A stretch of DNA of 64,000 nucleotides from an uncultured Flavobacteriales bacterium (GCA_943788115.1 CALSPA010000002.1:1-64000), one strand, 5' to 3'; positions 28,080 through 37,217 are shown, numbered from the stretch's first letter. The notes: a model not told the origin generated them from the sequence alone. Numbers and translations: made by a program.

Positions 28080-28982
28080 TTGAGCAATAAAAATCTAATA
28101 GTTATAGTCGGTCCAACTGCAATTGGCAAAACAAGTCTTTCAATTGAATTAGCCAAAGAATTAAAATGTGAAATTATTTCCGCTGATAGCAGACAATTTT
28201 ATAGAGAAATTTCGATAGGAACAGCAAAACCAACTGATGATGAGTTGTCTCAAGTTAATCATCATTTAATTAATAACATAAGTATTCATGATGAATATTC
28301 TGCTGGTAAATTTGAATTAGATGTTCTTAATTGTTTAGAATTTCTTTTTAAAAAATCTGATTATGCAATTCTTGTTGGTGGATCTGGAATGTATATAGAT
28401 GCAGTATGTAAGGGAATTGATTTAATTCCTTCCGATAATAAAATAAGAGAACTTTTAAATATTGAATTTTCAGAAAATGGAATATTACCACTACAAGAAG
28501 AACTTAAGGAAAAAGATCCTATTCACTTTAGTGAAATGGACATTAAAAACCCACAACGTTTAATTCGTGCATTGGAAGTATGTAGGAAAACTGGTAAAAC
28601 ATATTCTAGCTTTAGAAAAAATAAAGCTAAAAAAAGAGATTTTAACATCATTAAAATAGGACTTTTTGCAGACAAAGAAATAATACACAATAGAATAAAC
28701 AAAAGAGTTGATCTTATGATGCAATATGGTTGGCTTAATGAGGTAAATGAAAACCTGAATTACTTCCACTTAAATGCCTTAAATACAGTAGGTTACAAAG
28801 AATTATTTAAGTTTATGAATCAGGAAATTACTTTAGAAATTGCTGTAGAAGAAATTAAGAAAAACACTAGAAAGTTTGCTAAAAGACAAATGACATGGTT
28901 TAAAAAAGATGAAGAAATTAAGTGGTTTAATATTTCAGAGACTGAAAAAGTGTTAAAATCAATTAAAAGTCAATTTAATTGA
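28080..28982 (+). CDS. miaA: tRNA dimethylallyltransferase
   Basis: MiaA adds a dimethylallyl group to A37 of tRNAs reading UNN codons. The P-loop is IVGPTAIGKTSLSIELA (usual form GPTASGKT), followed by EIISADSRQFYREISIGTAKP, the LVGGSGMYIDAVCKG motif and the NPQRLIRALEVCRKTG segment, then LNTVGYKELFKF and the C-terminal KRQMTWFKK. Length 300. The start is TTG (28080); no ATG lies close upstream. It converges on the Ppx/GppA gene with an eight-base overlap. Confidence 0.95.
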   Translation: MSNKNLIVIVGPTAIGKTSLSIELAKELKCEIISADSRQFYREISIGTAKPTDDELSQVNHHLINNISIHDEYSAGKFELDVLNCLEFLFKKSDYAILVGGSGMYIDAVCKGIDLIPSDNKIRELLNIEFSENGILPLQEELKEKDPIHFSEMDIKNPQRLIRALEVCRKTGKTYSSFRKNKAKKRDFNIIKIGLFADKEIIHNRINKRVDLMMQYGWLNEVNENLNYFHLNALNTVGYKELFKFMNQEITLEIAVEEIKKNTRKFAKRQMTWFKKDEEIKWFNISETEKVLKSIKSQFN

Positions 28983-29859
28983 TTTCATTTTCCAAGAACA
29001 AATTATAGATGATCCCATTTGCCAAACCAACTTTAGGAACAATAATCTGTTGAGCTTTAAATAATTGCATAACTTCTCTATAAATACCTCCTGAGGGAAC
29101 AATTACATCTGCCCTATCTGGTTTGAGACCTAAGATTTTAATTCTATCTTCATAATCATAAGAGCTAATTAGGGTTAACACTTTATTAAGATCTATAAGG
29201 CTTAGAGGCTTACCTATCGAATTATTACTAAGGTTATATATTTTGTTAATACTGCCACCTGTTCCTATGGCAGTAAACTTTTCATTTAACACATTTTGCT
29301 GTTCTATCCAATTATTAATTGTTGACCATATTTTATCACTCACTTTATTTTTCAACAACCTTACTGAACCAATTTTGAAAGATTTCGAATCTATTTTTTT
29401 ATTGTTCTTTATTATTGAAAGCTCTGTACTTCCACCTCCTACATCAATGTAGATGTAATTATCTTTTGGGTTTAATTTTGTTAAATGGAAATTAGAAAAA
29501 ATAATATCTGCCTCCTCTTTTCCAGAAATTATTTCAACATTAAATCCAGTTTTTAATTGCAAGTGTTTCTTTATTTCTAAAGAATTTTCAGCCTCCCTCA
29601 TTGCACTTGTAGCGCAAGCTCTAAAAAAATCAACTTCATTAATTTCCATTATGAGCTTAAATGCATTTAATGCTTTAGTTAGTTTACTTAAATTCTTTAA
29701 CGAAATAGTTTTCTCAATAAAAACATCATCTCCTAACCTAATGGGTACTCTTGTTAAGCCAATTTTGTTAAAATAAAAATCATCATTTGAAATGATTTTA
29801 GATTCTAAAATTAAAAGTCTAACTGCGTTTGAACCAATATCTATAGCTGCATATTTCAC
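28975..29859 (-). CDS. Ppx/GppA-family phosphatase
   Basis: A single-module member of the exopolyphosphatase / guanosine pentaphosphatase family (294 residues), with the actin-like phosphate loops MKYAAIDIGSNAVRLLILE, FFRACATSAMREAENS, EIISGKEEADIIF, YIYIDVGGGSTELSII and IGTGGSINKIYNLS. The short form without a C-terminal HD domain is usual in Bacteroidota. The substrate could be polyphosphate or pppGpp and cannot be told from sequence. Confidence 0.9.
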   Translation of the reverse strand: MKYAAIDIGSNAVRLLILESKIISNDDFYFNKIGLTRVPIRLGDDVFIEKTISLKNLSKLTKALNAFKLIMEINEVDFFRACATSAMREAENSLEIKKHLQLKTGFNVEIISGKEEADIIFSNFHLTKLNPKDNYIYIDVGGGSTELSIIKNNKKIDSKSFKIGSVRLLKNKVSDKIWSTINNWIEQQNVLNEKFTAIGTGGSINKIYNLSNNSIGKPLSLIDLNKVLTLISSYDYEDRIKILGLKPDRADVIVPSGGIYREVMQLFKAQQIIVPKVGLANGIIYNLFLENEIN

Positions 29860-29967
29860 ATTACAAATTTATAAATACAAGGTATGAATTAATTCCATCA
29901 AAGAACTCTCAATGATTTCCATTTGGCTTAAAATTCAAGTTCTTCTATTATCTTTAAATAAATCTGA

Positions 29968-29975
29968 TAATTTTG
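29968..29975 (+). promoter_or_regulatory. TAnnTTTG box upstream of mutA, supporting the internal start codon
   Basis: TAATTTTG is a full match to the Bacteroidota -7 element and lies 14 bases before ATG 29990. It falls inside the longer frame that begins at 29912, so that longer N-terminus is probably not translated. A convincing -33 TTTG is not seen. Confidence 0.4.
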
Positions 29976-29989
29976 TAATAAAAGAGTCT

Positions 29990-31248
29990 ATGGATAATTG
30001 GGGAGAATTTACAGAACCAACATTAAAAAATTGGGAGAGTAAAATACTTAAAGATTTAAAAACAAACTCACTAGAAAGCATTTATTGGAATAGTTCTATT
30101 GGTGAGATCAACCCTGTTTCTAACTCTGTTAAAGAGATAAATCCAATAAACTCTAGCGCTCAATTAAAAATTAATTCGGAATTTGATTTAGGCAATGAAA
30201 TTGCCAATGAGCAAATTTTATTTGCATTAAAATGTGGGATAGACTCTATCATTTTTAAAGGATTTCCTAGCTTTTCATCATTAAATGGTGTGATGCATGA
30301 AATAATTGAAAATCATATTTTATTATCTAATGAAAACATAACTGAAAACTACAAAGAGTGGTCTAATTGGCTAAATTCTAAGGACAAAAAAATTGAAGGA
30401 ACATTTAGATATGACCCATTATTTAAATTTACATCTCAAGGTATATGGAGCGAATCTAAAACTGAAGACTTTAAAAATTGGTCATTATTTTATAATTCAT
30501 CCGAACATGAATCTTTTAAAGTTATATACGTAGATGGCTCTATTTATGCAAATGCTTTAGCTAATCCAATTCAAGAAGTTGCATTTATAGCTGCACATTT
30601 AAATGAATATTTGAAAAAATTGAAAATCAAGAAAAAGAGCATAAAATAATTCTTAAAGTTGCTATAGGCACAGAATATTTTATTGAAATAGCTAAACTAA
30701 GAGCTTTAAGAACGTTAGTGCAATCAATAGCTTTGCATCGCAACATTTCTATAAAAATATCAATCGAAACTGTAGAGAAAAGCACAAGCATTTCACCAAC
30801 TAATAAAGAATTAAATTTATTGCGATCTACTACCTGTTCAATGTCATCAATAATTGGTGGAACTAATAGCATCTCTATTCATAATGATTTAATTAACAAA
30901 CATGATTATAAAAAATTATTTAGGCATTACGCCAATATACCTATTGTTCTAAAAGAAGAATCTAACATATCAAAGGTCAATGATCCATCGAGGGGTTCCT
31001 ATTCAATTGAAAATTTAACCTCAAAAATTAAAAATGACAGCTGGAAATTATTTAAACAAATTGAAGAAAATGGTGGGTGGATAAATTATTTAGAAACGCA
31101 AATTCCTCAAAAACAATGCACAAAAAATGCAGATTTATACATAAGTAAGCTAATAAATAAAGATGCTGTTATTGTAGGATTCAACAAGTACAACCCTAAT
31201 AATGATTTATGTAAAGCCTTTTTATATAGAACAAACAAACTCATTTAA
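29990..31248 (+). CDS. mutA: Methylmalonyl-CoA mutase small (beta) subunit (apparent frameshift in an A run)
   Basis: The non-B12-binding partner of methylmalonyl-CoA mutase. I start it at ATG 29990 (MDNWGEFTEPTLKNWESKILKD), as the family begins at this point. It shows the TIM-barrel portion of the mutase with FALKCGIDSIIFKGFP, KVAIGTEYFIEIAKLRALR, VNDPSRGSYSIENLT, ending near 419 residues without a cobalamin domain. The frame breaks at an A6 run (30614-30619); one more A gives LNEYLKKIENQEKEHKIILK and a single open frame to 31248. It lies 24 bases before mutB, so the two are an operon. Confidence 0.88.
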
Positions 31249-31272
31249 TACATTAAAATTAGAAATGCTGCT

Positions 31273-33412
31273 ATGAAAAGAGTTGATTTTAAAAATGCAA
31301 AGCTTTCAACGTTTAATGATGATCAGCAGAAGTCCTCTGAATGGACAAGCGCAGAGAATATACCTATCAAAAGTCAATACAGCTTAAAAGATTTAAAGCA
31401 CGTAAACCATCTTAATTTTGTTGCTGGAATTCCTCCATTTTTAAGAGGACCCTACTCTACTATGCACGTTACAAGACCCTGGACTATTAGGCAATACGCT
31501 GGGTTCAGTACTGCTGAAGATTCAAATGCCTTTTATAAAAAGAATTTAGCTGCAGGACAAAAAGGGCTTTCTGTTGCATTTGACTTAGCAACTCATCGTG
31601 GATACGATTCAGATCATCAAAGAGTTGAAGGAGATGTAGGTAAAGCTGGTGTTGCTATTGACACTGTCGAAGACATGAAAATATTATTTAATGATATTCC
31701 ATTAGATTAAAATGTCGGTATCAATGACCATGAACGGTGCAGTAATTCCGATTATGGCTTTTTATATTGTTGCAGCTATGGAACAAGGAGTTAAACCAGA
31801 ATTACTTACAGGAACTATTCAAAATGATATATTGAAAGAATTCATGGTAAGAAATACATACATATACCCTCCTAAAGATAGTATTAGAATTATTGCAGAT
31901 ATTTTCAATTATACATCTAAGAATATGCCAAAATTTAATTCTATTAGTATTTCTGGATACCACATGCACGAAGCTGGTGCAAGTGCTGATATTGAATTAG
32001 CATACACTCTTGCTGATGGATTAGAATATGTCAAAACAGGTTTGAAAGCAGGATTGAAAATTGATGATTTTGCACCAAGATTATCTTTCTTTTGGGGGAT
32101 TGGAATGAATCATTTTATGGAGATTGCCAAAATGAGAGCAGCAAGATTACTTTGGGCTAAATTGATAAAACAATTTAACCCGAAAAATCCTAAATCAATG
32201 GCCCTAAGAACGCATTGCCAAACTTCTGGCTGGAGTTTAACGGAACAAGATCCCTATAATAATGTTGCTAGAACATGTATAGAAGCAATGTCAGCCGTTC
32301 AAGGAGGAACACAATCTCTTCATACTAACTCTTTGGATGAAGCAATTGCTTTACCATCTGAACATTCAGCTAGAATTGCAAGAAATACACAATTATATAT
32401 TCAAGAAGAAACCCAAGTAACAAAATTGATTGACCCATGGGCAGGATCTTATTATGTTGAAAAGCTTACAGCAGATTTAGTCACAAGAGCATGGGAGTTA
32501 ATAAAGGAAGTAGAAGATTTAGGTGGTATGGCCAATGCTATTGAAACTGGTCTTCCTAAAATGCGAATAGAAGAAGCAGCAGCAAAACGACAAGCGAAAA
32601 TAGATGTTGGTGATGAAGTTATAGTTGGTGTTAACGCTTATCAGACTGACGACAATGAAGAAGTAGAAACTCTTGAAATTGACAATGCAGTTGTTAAAGA
32701 GAATCAAATTAAAAGATTGGAATATATCAAAAAAAATAGAGATAATAAGGCAGTTGAAGCTGCACTTCATCAGCTTACTAAATCAGCTAAATCTGGAGAA
32801 GGGAACTTACTAGCGCTTTCCATTGATGCAGCTAAAAAAAGAGCTACTTTAGGAGAAATATCTTACGCAATGGAAATAGCATTTGGTAGATATAAAGCTA
32901 AGATTCGATCAATTTCCGGTGTATATTCTTCTGAAATCATGAAAAACAAAGATTTTATTAAAGCTTGTGACTTGGTTAAACATTTTGAACTTTTAGATGG
33001 AAGAAGACCTAGAATAATGATCGCTAAAATGGGGCAAGATGGGCATGATAGAGGTGCGAAAGTGGTATCAACTTCATTTGCGGATATTGGTTTTGATGTA
33101 GATATTGGGCCTTTATTTCAAACTCCTAAAGAAGTAGCTGAACAAGCAATAGAAAACGATGTACACATCCTAGGTGTTTCATCTTTAGCTGCTGGTCATA
33201 ACACATTAGTTCCTGGTGTAATTAAAGAGTTAGAGATTTTAGGCAGAAAAGACATTATGGTTATTGCGGGTGGTGTAATTCCAAAAAAAGATTATCAATT
33301 TCTATTTAATTCTGGTGTTGCTGCTGTTTTTGGACCTGGAACAAATATTTGTAAAGCTGCTCAAAACATTTTAACTATTATGATTGATAGCTATCCAAAA
33401 AATAATGAATAA
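31273..33412 (+). CDS. mutB: Methylmalonyl-CoA mutase large (alpha) subunit (apparent frameshift)
   Basis: The adenosylcobalamin enzyme interconverting (R)-methylmalonyl-CoA and succinyl-CoA, used in propionate and odd-chain or branched-chain degradation. The TIM barrel has [20 protein letters not shown] and [19 protein letters not shown]; the B12 domain has the DxHxxG base-off motif in [14 protein letters not shown], then [12 protein letters not shown] and VIAGGVIP. As written, the frame stops at 31710 after NDIPLD and reopens at 31712; removing one T at 31707-31708 joins DIPLD to [12 protein letters not shown] and gives 712 residues, full length. No cobalamin riboswitch is evident upstream of the pair. 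Confidence 0.95.
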
Positions 33413-33847
33413 CGGTTCAAGAAAAATAAAAAAATCATTAAAGGATATAACATATTCCCCTAAAATTTTAATTGCCTGGAAAGAAGCTATTAAGGGCAAC
33501 AAGGAAATTAGAAAATGGTTGACAACAAATGGGTTTCAAGAACTTGGAGTTTTTTGTCATGCACTAACAAATGACTTTAAAGCTAAAAACTGGCTCTTAG
33601 ATAATGGATACCCACATTTACTCGCACTAATTAATGGAGCTGAAGGAGATCAAAAAGCACTCAAATGGTTACTACAATTAAAATTTGACATATTATTTCA
33701 TATGGCTAAAGCTGCAGATAGTTACAAGGATTCAAAAGATTTTTTAAACCATAAAGATCCTCTACTTTTAGCAATAGCAATTGAAATGGAACAATTAAAG
33801 ATCAAATTGATGATAATTATATTGACCCTCATAAACTTAACCCATAA
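33405..33847 (+). CDS. Small protein of unknown function overlapping the end of mutB (apparent frameshift near C-terminus)
   Basis: ATG 33405 lies within the last codons of mutB (eight-base overlap), so translation is coupled. The protein is helical and Trp-rich, with repeat-like pieces such as [41 protein letters not shown] and [19 protein letters not shown], hinting at a short helical repeat. I do not know the family. As written the C-terminus becomes an unlikely hydrophobic string; adding one A at 33797-33799 gives [17 protein letters not shown] and a stop at 33847, about 147 residues. It might assist the mutase, inferred only from the coupling. Confidence 0.7.
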
Positions 33848-33851
33848 ATTT

Positions 33852-34438
33852 TTAATGCCCTAAAACGTCTATAACTTCAATTGTTTCAACAGCTTCTGTT
33901 GAGTCAATTGTGTTAGTTGAATCTATAGGAATTGTTGAATCAAGAGCAACAACAGTATCAACTGTAACAGTTTTTTCTTCAGGTTTTTCATTTTCTGTTC
34001 CAACAGGTGCAGATACTTCTGCATGATCATTAGTATCATGTGTTTCTTCAGTATGGTTAGTTTCATCAGAAGAAACACTAAAAAAGGTAGTATATCCAAA
34101 ATAACCACCTACTAAAAGTAGTAATGCTATAATTACAATTATTATAAATTTCTTTTTTGATTTCTTAACTGGTTCTGTATTAACTGATGCTTGAATATCA
34201 TGTGATATTTCATCAGAATCATTACTTGAAAATGATGTTTGACTTCCCAAATTATTAATTTTAGGCCTAGCTGTTGATTTTAATTTAGATGGGCCACCAT
34301 TAGAATAAATATCTTCTAAACGAGCCATGACATCATCTTCATTAGCTGCAAAATTTCTAACAATTTTCTACTAACTAAGTATAACCGTTCTGGATCATGC
34401 TTTTCAAAAAACTTTTTAAGCTTAACGTAAAATGCCAT
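33852..34438 (-). CDS. Single-pass membrane protein of unknown function (apparent frameshift)
   Basis: As written the intact stretch is 33852-34328, but codons upstream clearly belong to it: ATG 34438 begins MAFYVKLKKFFEKHDPERLY, and adding one A opposite the T4 run at 34364-34367 joins it to KIVRNFAANEDDVMARLEDI, giving about 195 residues. There is a cytoplasmic N-terminal region, one membrane helix (KKFIIIVIIALLLLVGGYFG) after a basic KKSKKK anchor, and a periplasmic tail rich in Thr, Asp, Glu and Ser with IDST-like repeats, low complexity. No family recognised. Confidence 0.72.
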
Positions 34439-34502
34439 ATTATTTTATTTTTAAATTGAGACCTAAATATAAACATTTTAAAAAATATTAAGTATAAATA
34501 AC

Positions 34503-35378
34503 ATGATTAAGCCTTTAAGAAAAAAATATGGTCTAGTAGTTCAGGGTGGTACTTTGCGATCCATATTCAGTTCCGGAGTTTTAGATGCTTTTATTAGTGC
34601 TGAGTTTAATCCGTTTAAATATGTTGTTGGGGTTTCTGGAGGAGCCATGTGTATGTCTTATTATTTAGCTCAGCAATATAAAACAACTTACAAAATTATG
34701 CATGAGCTAGCTAATGATGATAAATTCATGAATTGGCTAAACATGTTTTCAGAAGAAGGATACATTAATTTAAACTATTTAGATGAGTTTACTAAAAGAA
34801 AATTCCCATTAGATTTAAAAACATTAACAAAGAAAATAAGAGCTAAAAAAGTTGAGATTGTTACAACTTCTCTAGAAGATGGAAGACCTATATATCTAAG
34901 AGCTAAAACTAATAATTGGTATAAATCACTAAAAGCAAGTGCTAGTATTCCATTTGTAACAAAAGGGGAAGTTATAATAGAGAATCTAAAAGTTATGGAT
35001 GGAGGATGGAGTGATCCAATTCCTATTAAAAGAGCAATAGAAAATAAATGTACTGATATTATTGTAATTAGAACATTACCTAAATTTCACAGAGAAAAAT
35101 GGAGCTACTTTGGTAAGATTGGTGGGTTTTGGCACAGAAATACTCCTTCATTGAGTAAACGTTTTCATCAAGATTATGTGTTTTATAATGAAGTTGCTGA
35201 TTTCTTAGAAATGGAGCACGAAGGAATTAATATTCATCAAATTGCTCCAGAAAATTATTTAAAGACTACTAGCTATTCAACATCTACTAATAATCTAAAT
35301 GAAGATTATAGATTAGGAATGGAAATGGGAATAAACTTATTAGAAATACTTAAAGTGAAAAAGAAATTATTTAGCTAA
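34503..35378 (+). CDS. Patatin-like phospholipase family protein
   Basis: A 291-residue lipid acyl hydrolase of the patatin/RssA type. The oxyanion loop is LVVQGGTLRSIFSSGVLDAF, the nucleophile elbow is GVSGGAM (G-x-S-x-G), and the catalytic Asp is in VMDGGWSDPIPI (D-G-G). A large basic C-terminal region follows. No signal peptide, so it is probably cytoplasmic. Substrate is not known. The 3' end overlaps the convergent DUF2752 gene by 12 bases. Confidence 0.9.
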   Translation: MIKPLRKKYGLVVQGGTLRSIFSSGVLDAFISAEFNPFKYVVGVSGGAMCMSYYLAQQYKTTYKIMHELANDDKFMNWLNMFSEEGYINLNYLDEFTKRKFPLDLKTLTKKIRAKKVEIVTTSLEDGRPIYLRAKTNNWYKSLKASASIPFVTKGEVIIENLKVMDGGWSDPIPIKRAIENKCTDIIVIRTLPKFHREKWSYFGKIGGFWHRNTPSLSKRFHQDYVFYNEVADFLEMEHEGINIHQIAPENYLKTTSYSTSTNNLNEDYRLGMEMGINLLEILKVKKKLFS

Positions 35379-35669
35379 TTTATTTTTAAACTTTTTAAAA
35401 TCTAAAAAAAAGTAAGTGTTAACAACTATAATTACCACAAAAATTAATGGGTTTGAATTCCATGCTCCAATGGGATCGATTTTCAATAGACAAATGAATG
35501 CTTTAGTTAGGCCACAACCTGGACAATGAACCTCAAAAATTAAACTCCATATACAAGGAATTGTAATATTGAAGCCGGAAACAGCATATAATGCTGAAGA
35601 AAAAACAAAATAGGCTGCTATTATAAATAGAAATTTATTATGTACTATGTACTTAAAAATCATAATCAT
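35367..35669 (-). CDS. DUF2752 membrane protein
   Basis: A 100-residue protein with about three helices and the DUF2752 signature FEVHCPGCGLTKAFICLL (CPxCGxTRa-type, here with Lys). Function of the family is unknown. ATG 35669 directly adjoins the T tract of a strong terminator hairpin; a second in-frame ATG lies two codons later (35663). How it is transcribed is therefore unclear, either by read-through from the TM2 genes or from a promoter not recognised. Confidence 0.85.
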   Translation of the reverse strand: MIMIFKYIVHNKFLFIIAAYFVFSSALYAVSGFNITIPCIWSLIFEVHCPGCGLTKAFICLLKIDPIGAWNSNPLIFVVIIVVNTYFFLDFKKFKNKLAK

Positions 35670-35695
35670 AAAAAAGGGCGCTGATAGCGCCCTTT
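35670..35695 (-). terminator. Perfect 10-bp stem terminator between the TM2 genes and DUF2752 gene
   Basis: AAAGGGCGCT, loop of three, AGCGCCCTTT. On the minus strand the stem is followed by further Ts (TTTTTT in all) and comes 21 bases after the TM2 stop codon. The GC-rich stem stands out from the AT-rich surroundings. On the plus strand it could also stop read-through from the patatin gene. Confidence 0.8.
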
Positions 35696-35715
35696 AAGTT
35701 TGATAATTTTTTATT

Positions 35716-35932
35716 CTATGAAAGTTCTCTTCCGTCAGCATATTTCAATTGACCCATAAGAATTCTAATTAAATCAATAATCCATAGAATTCCACATACA
35801 CCACCAGTTAATAACATAAGAACACCTATGCCAGTATGACCTAACATGAATCTATGAACACCAAGTCCACCAAGATATCCAACAAATTATTGCCATTACA
35901 ATTTTCGATTGTGCTTTTTTTTCTTCACTCAT
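35716..35932 (-). CDS. TM2-domain membrane protein, copy 1 (apparent frameshift)
   Basis: A TM2-family protein of about 71 residues, paralogous to the next gene. From ATG 35932 it reads MSEEKKAQSKIVMAIICW, then breaks. Removing one base near 35878 gives CWYLGGLGVHRFMLGHTG, and the frame runs to GQLKYADGRELS at 35716, ending in the same ADGRELS as its neighbour. Two membrane helices flank the short GGLGVHRF turn typical of TM2. Whether the break is real is open, since the intact copy sits beside it. It is followed by the strong terminator. Confidence 0.8.
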
Positions 35933-35949
35933 TATATATAAATTTTATT

Positions 35950-35992
35950 TTTTGCTTACTCTAATGTTTTCGGCTACCCAATTATTTCTGTT
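35950..35992 (-). repeat. 43-base direct repeat, copy A, upstream of TM2 copy 1
   Basis: Identical at 42 of 43 bases to 36241-36283 (only one C/A difference, in GGCTACCC versus GGCTAACC). The core reads TTTTGCTTACTCTAATG on the plus strand. Each copy lies about 20 bases upstream of a TM2 start codon, so it is probably a shared promoter or leader copied along with the gene. Confidence 0.85.
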
Positions 35993-36000
35993 AAATTAAA

Positions 36001-36222
36001 TTAAGAAAGTTCTCTTCCGTCAGCCATTTTCATTTTTCCAGTTAAAATCATAACTAAATCATATAATGCCCATAAAACACCGGCACCACATAGTATGTTT
36101 GCAAGTATCATGTACCACCAATTAGAATAGCCCATCATATATCTGTGGACACCGAGGCTACCTAATAGCCAACAGACTATTGCCATCATCATTTTACCTT
36201 GTACTTCTTTTTGTTCACTCAT
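36001..36222 (-). CDS. TM2-domain membrane protein, copy 2 (intact)
   Basis: A 73-residue protein with two helices around the TM2 turn: AIVCWLLGSLGVHRYMMGYS and ANILCGAGVLWALYDLVMIL, ending MKMADGRELS. TM2 proteins are small and of poorly known function, often thought to sense or interact within the membrane. It is a tandem duplicate of the gene at 35716-35932, with the same N-terminal MSE-K start, the same C-terminal ADGRELS and a near-identical upstream element. Confidence 0.9.
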   Translation of the reverse strand: MSEQKEVQGKMMMAIVCWLLGSLGVHRYMMGYSNWWYMILANILCGAGVLWALYDLVMILTGKMKMADGRELS

Positions 36223-36240
36223 TTTATAGAAATTTTAAAT

Positions 36241-36283
36241 TTTTGCTTACTCTAATGTTTTCGGCTAACCAATTATTTCTGTT
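36241..36283 (-). repeat. 43-base direct repeat, copy B, upstream of TM2 copy 2
   Basis: Second copy of the element described at 35950-35992, exactly 291 bases away, one mismatch. Conservation outside coding sequence equals or exceeds that between the two coding regions, which argues for functional constraint or a recent duplication. Confidence 0.85.
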
Positions 36284-36405
36284 TAATAAATTTATTAATT
36301 TTTAATACAATCCAAAACAAAATTGAAAAATTTTTCACAAAAATCAACAAAAAAACTCAGCTTGATTAGATGAATAAACTGAAAAAGGTTCTTTTTTATT
36401 GGAAT

Positions 36406-37212
36406 TTAATTAAGCTCTATATGAAAACCTGAGTGAGATCTTAAATTTATCACATTACCTTCTTCAAAAATTAGATACTGACCTTTTATGCCCATAAGTT
36501 TCATTTCTATTACACGAATCTTATCCAATTTCATACTCTTTACTTTTAAAGGGTAATCCTTAACAGGAAAGTTAATGTTCAATTTTTGATTATGAACAAC
36601 AAACCTTTTAAGGTCTTTAGGTATTTTTTTTATTAATTCATCTCTAACATCTTCAAGTTTATCAGCTATTAAGTCGTTGGTAAGCATCTTTCGCCAATTA
36701 GTTTTATCAGAAATGTAATTTTTAAGAGCAATTTCGATAAGACCAGCAGCTTGTCTGTAAGGTGTTTCAGCAATGACTAAACCCTCAACTGCACCTTGAT
36801 CTATCCATCTATATGGTAAATTAGTAGCTCTAGTTACACCTACTTTAATTCCACCAGTTTTTGCTAAATAAACGTAATGAGGTTGAAGATGATTTTCAAT
36901 TTCCCATTTCTCATTTCTTAAAGCAATACCTTCATGAATTCTGCTTAATTCTGGTCTTATAATACTCTCTACAGCATTTGGTGAATTCTTCCAAGCGTCA
37001 TAACACATTCCTTCGCCATAGGTTTTATTAATTCTTCTACCCGTTTCCACACAGTTTATTATACCATTAAATGAAATGGTAATAGTTGTTCCAATGAATT
37101 GATTCATTGGAACAAAATGATTCTTTTGAAGATTGTTGTATAGAGGTAAAACATATTCCACTTCATCATTTAATGAAGATTTCATTTTACGAATATTCCC
37201 AGAAAAAGACAT
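36406..37212 (-). CDS. DUF2797 protein
   Basis: A 268-residue cytoplasmic protein. It carries CVETGRRINKTYGEGMCYDAW with a Cys-rich front, the GIY-YIG-like stretch HYVYLAKTGGIKVGVTRATN and RWIDQGAVEGLVIAETPYRQAAGLIE, as in DUF2797 proteins. Conserved Cys (CVETGR, GMCYDAW) may bind metal. The biochemical role is not known; a nucleic-acid function is a guess from the fold. Five bases separate it from the TPR gene on the same strand. Confidence 0.82.
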   Translation of the reverse strand: MSFSGNIRKMKSSLNDEVEYVLPLYNNLQKNHFVPMNQFIGTTITISFNGIINCVETGRRINKTYGEGMCYDAWKNSPNAVESIIRPELSRIHEGIALRNEKWEIENHLQPHYVYLAKTGGIKVGVTRATNLPYRWIDQGAVEGLVIAETPYRQAAGLIEIALKNYISDKTNWRKMLTNDLIADKLEDVRDELIKKIPKDLKRFVVHNQKLNINFPVKDYPLKVKSMKLDKIRVIEMKLMGIKGQYLIFEEGNVINLRSHSGFHIELN

Positions 37213-37217
37213 TTTAA

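Noticed and set aside
29860..29989. Cobalamin riboswitch upstream of mutAB
   Set aside because: Only about 130 bases are available; no B12-box-like sequence or paired stems were seen.
33384..33404. Earlier start of the gene after mutB
   Set aside because: It lies deeper inside mutB coding sequence, and ATG 33405 gives a compact overlap typical of coupling.
31273..33412. Methylmalonyl-CoA mutase large subunit as two separate genes
   Set aside because: The two frames meet at [15 protein letters not shown], the middle of a conserved barrel strand, and differ by a single base, so a split enzyme is not credible; one frame error explains it.
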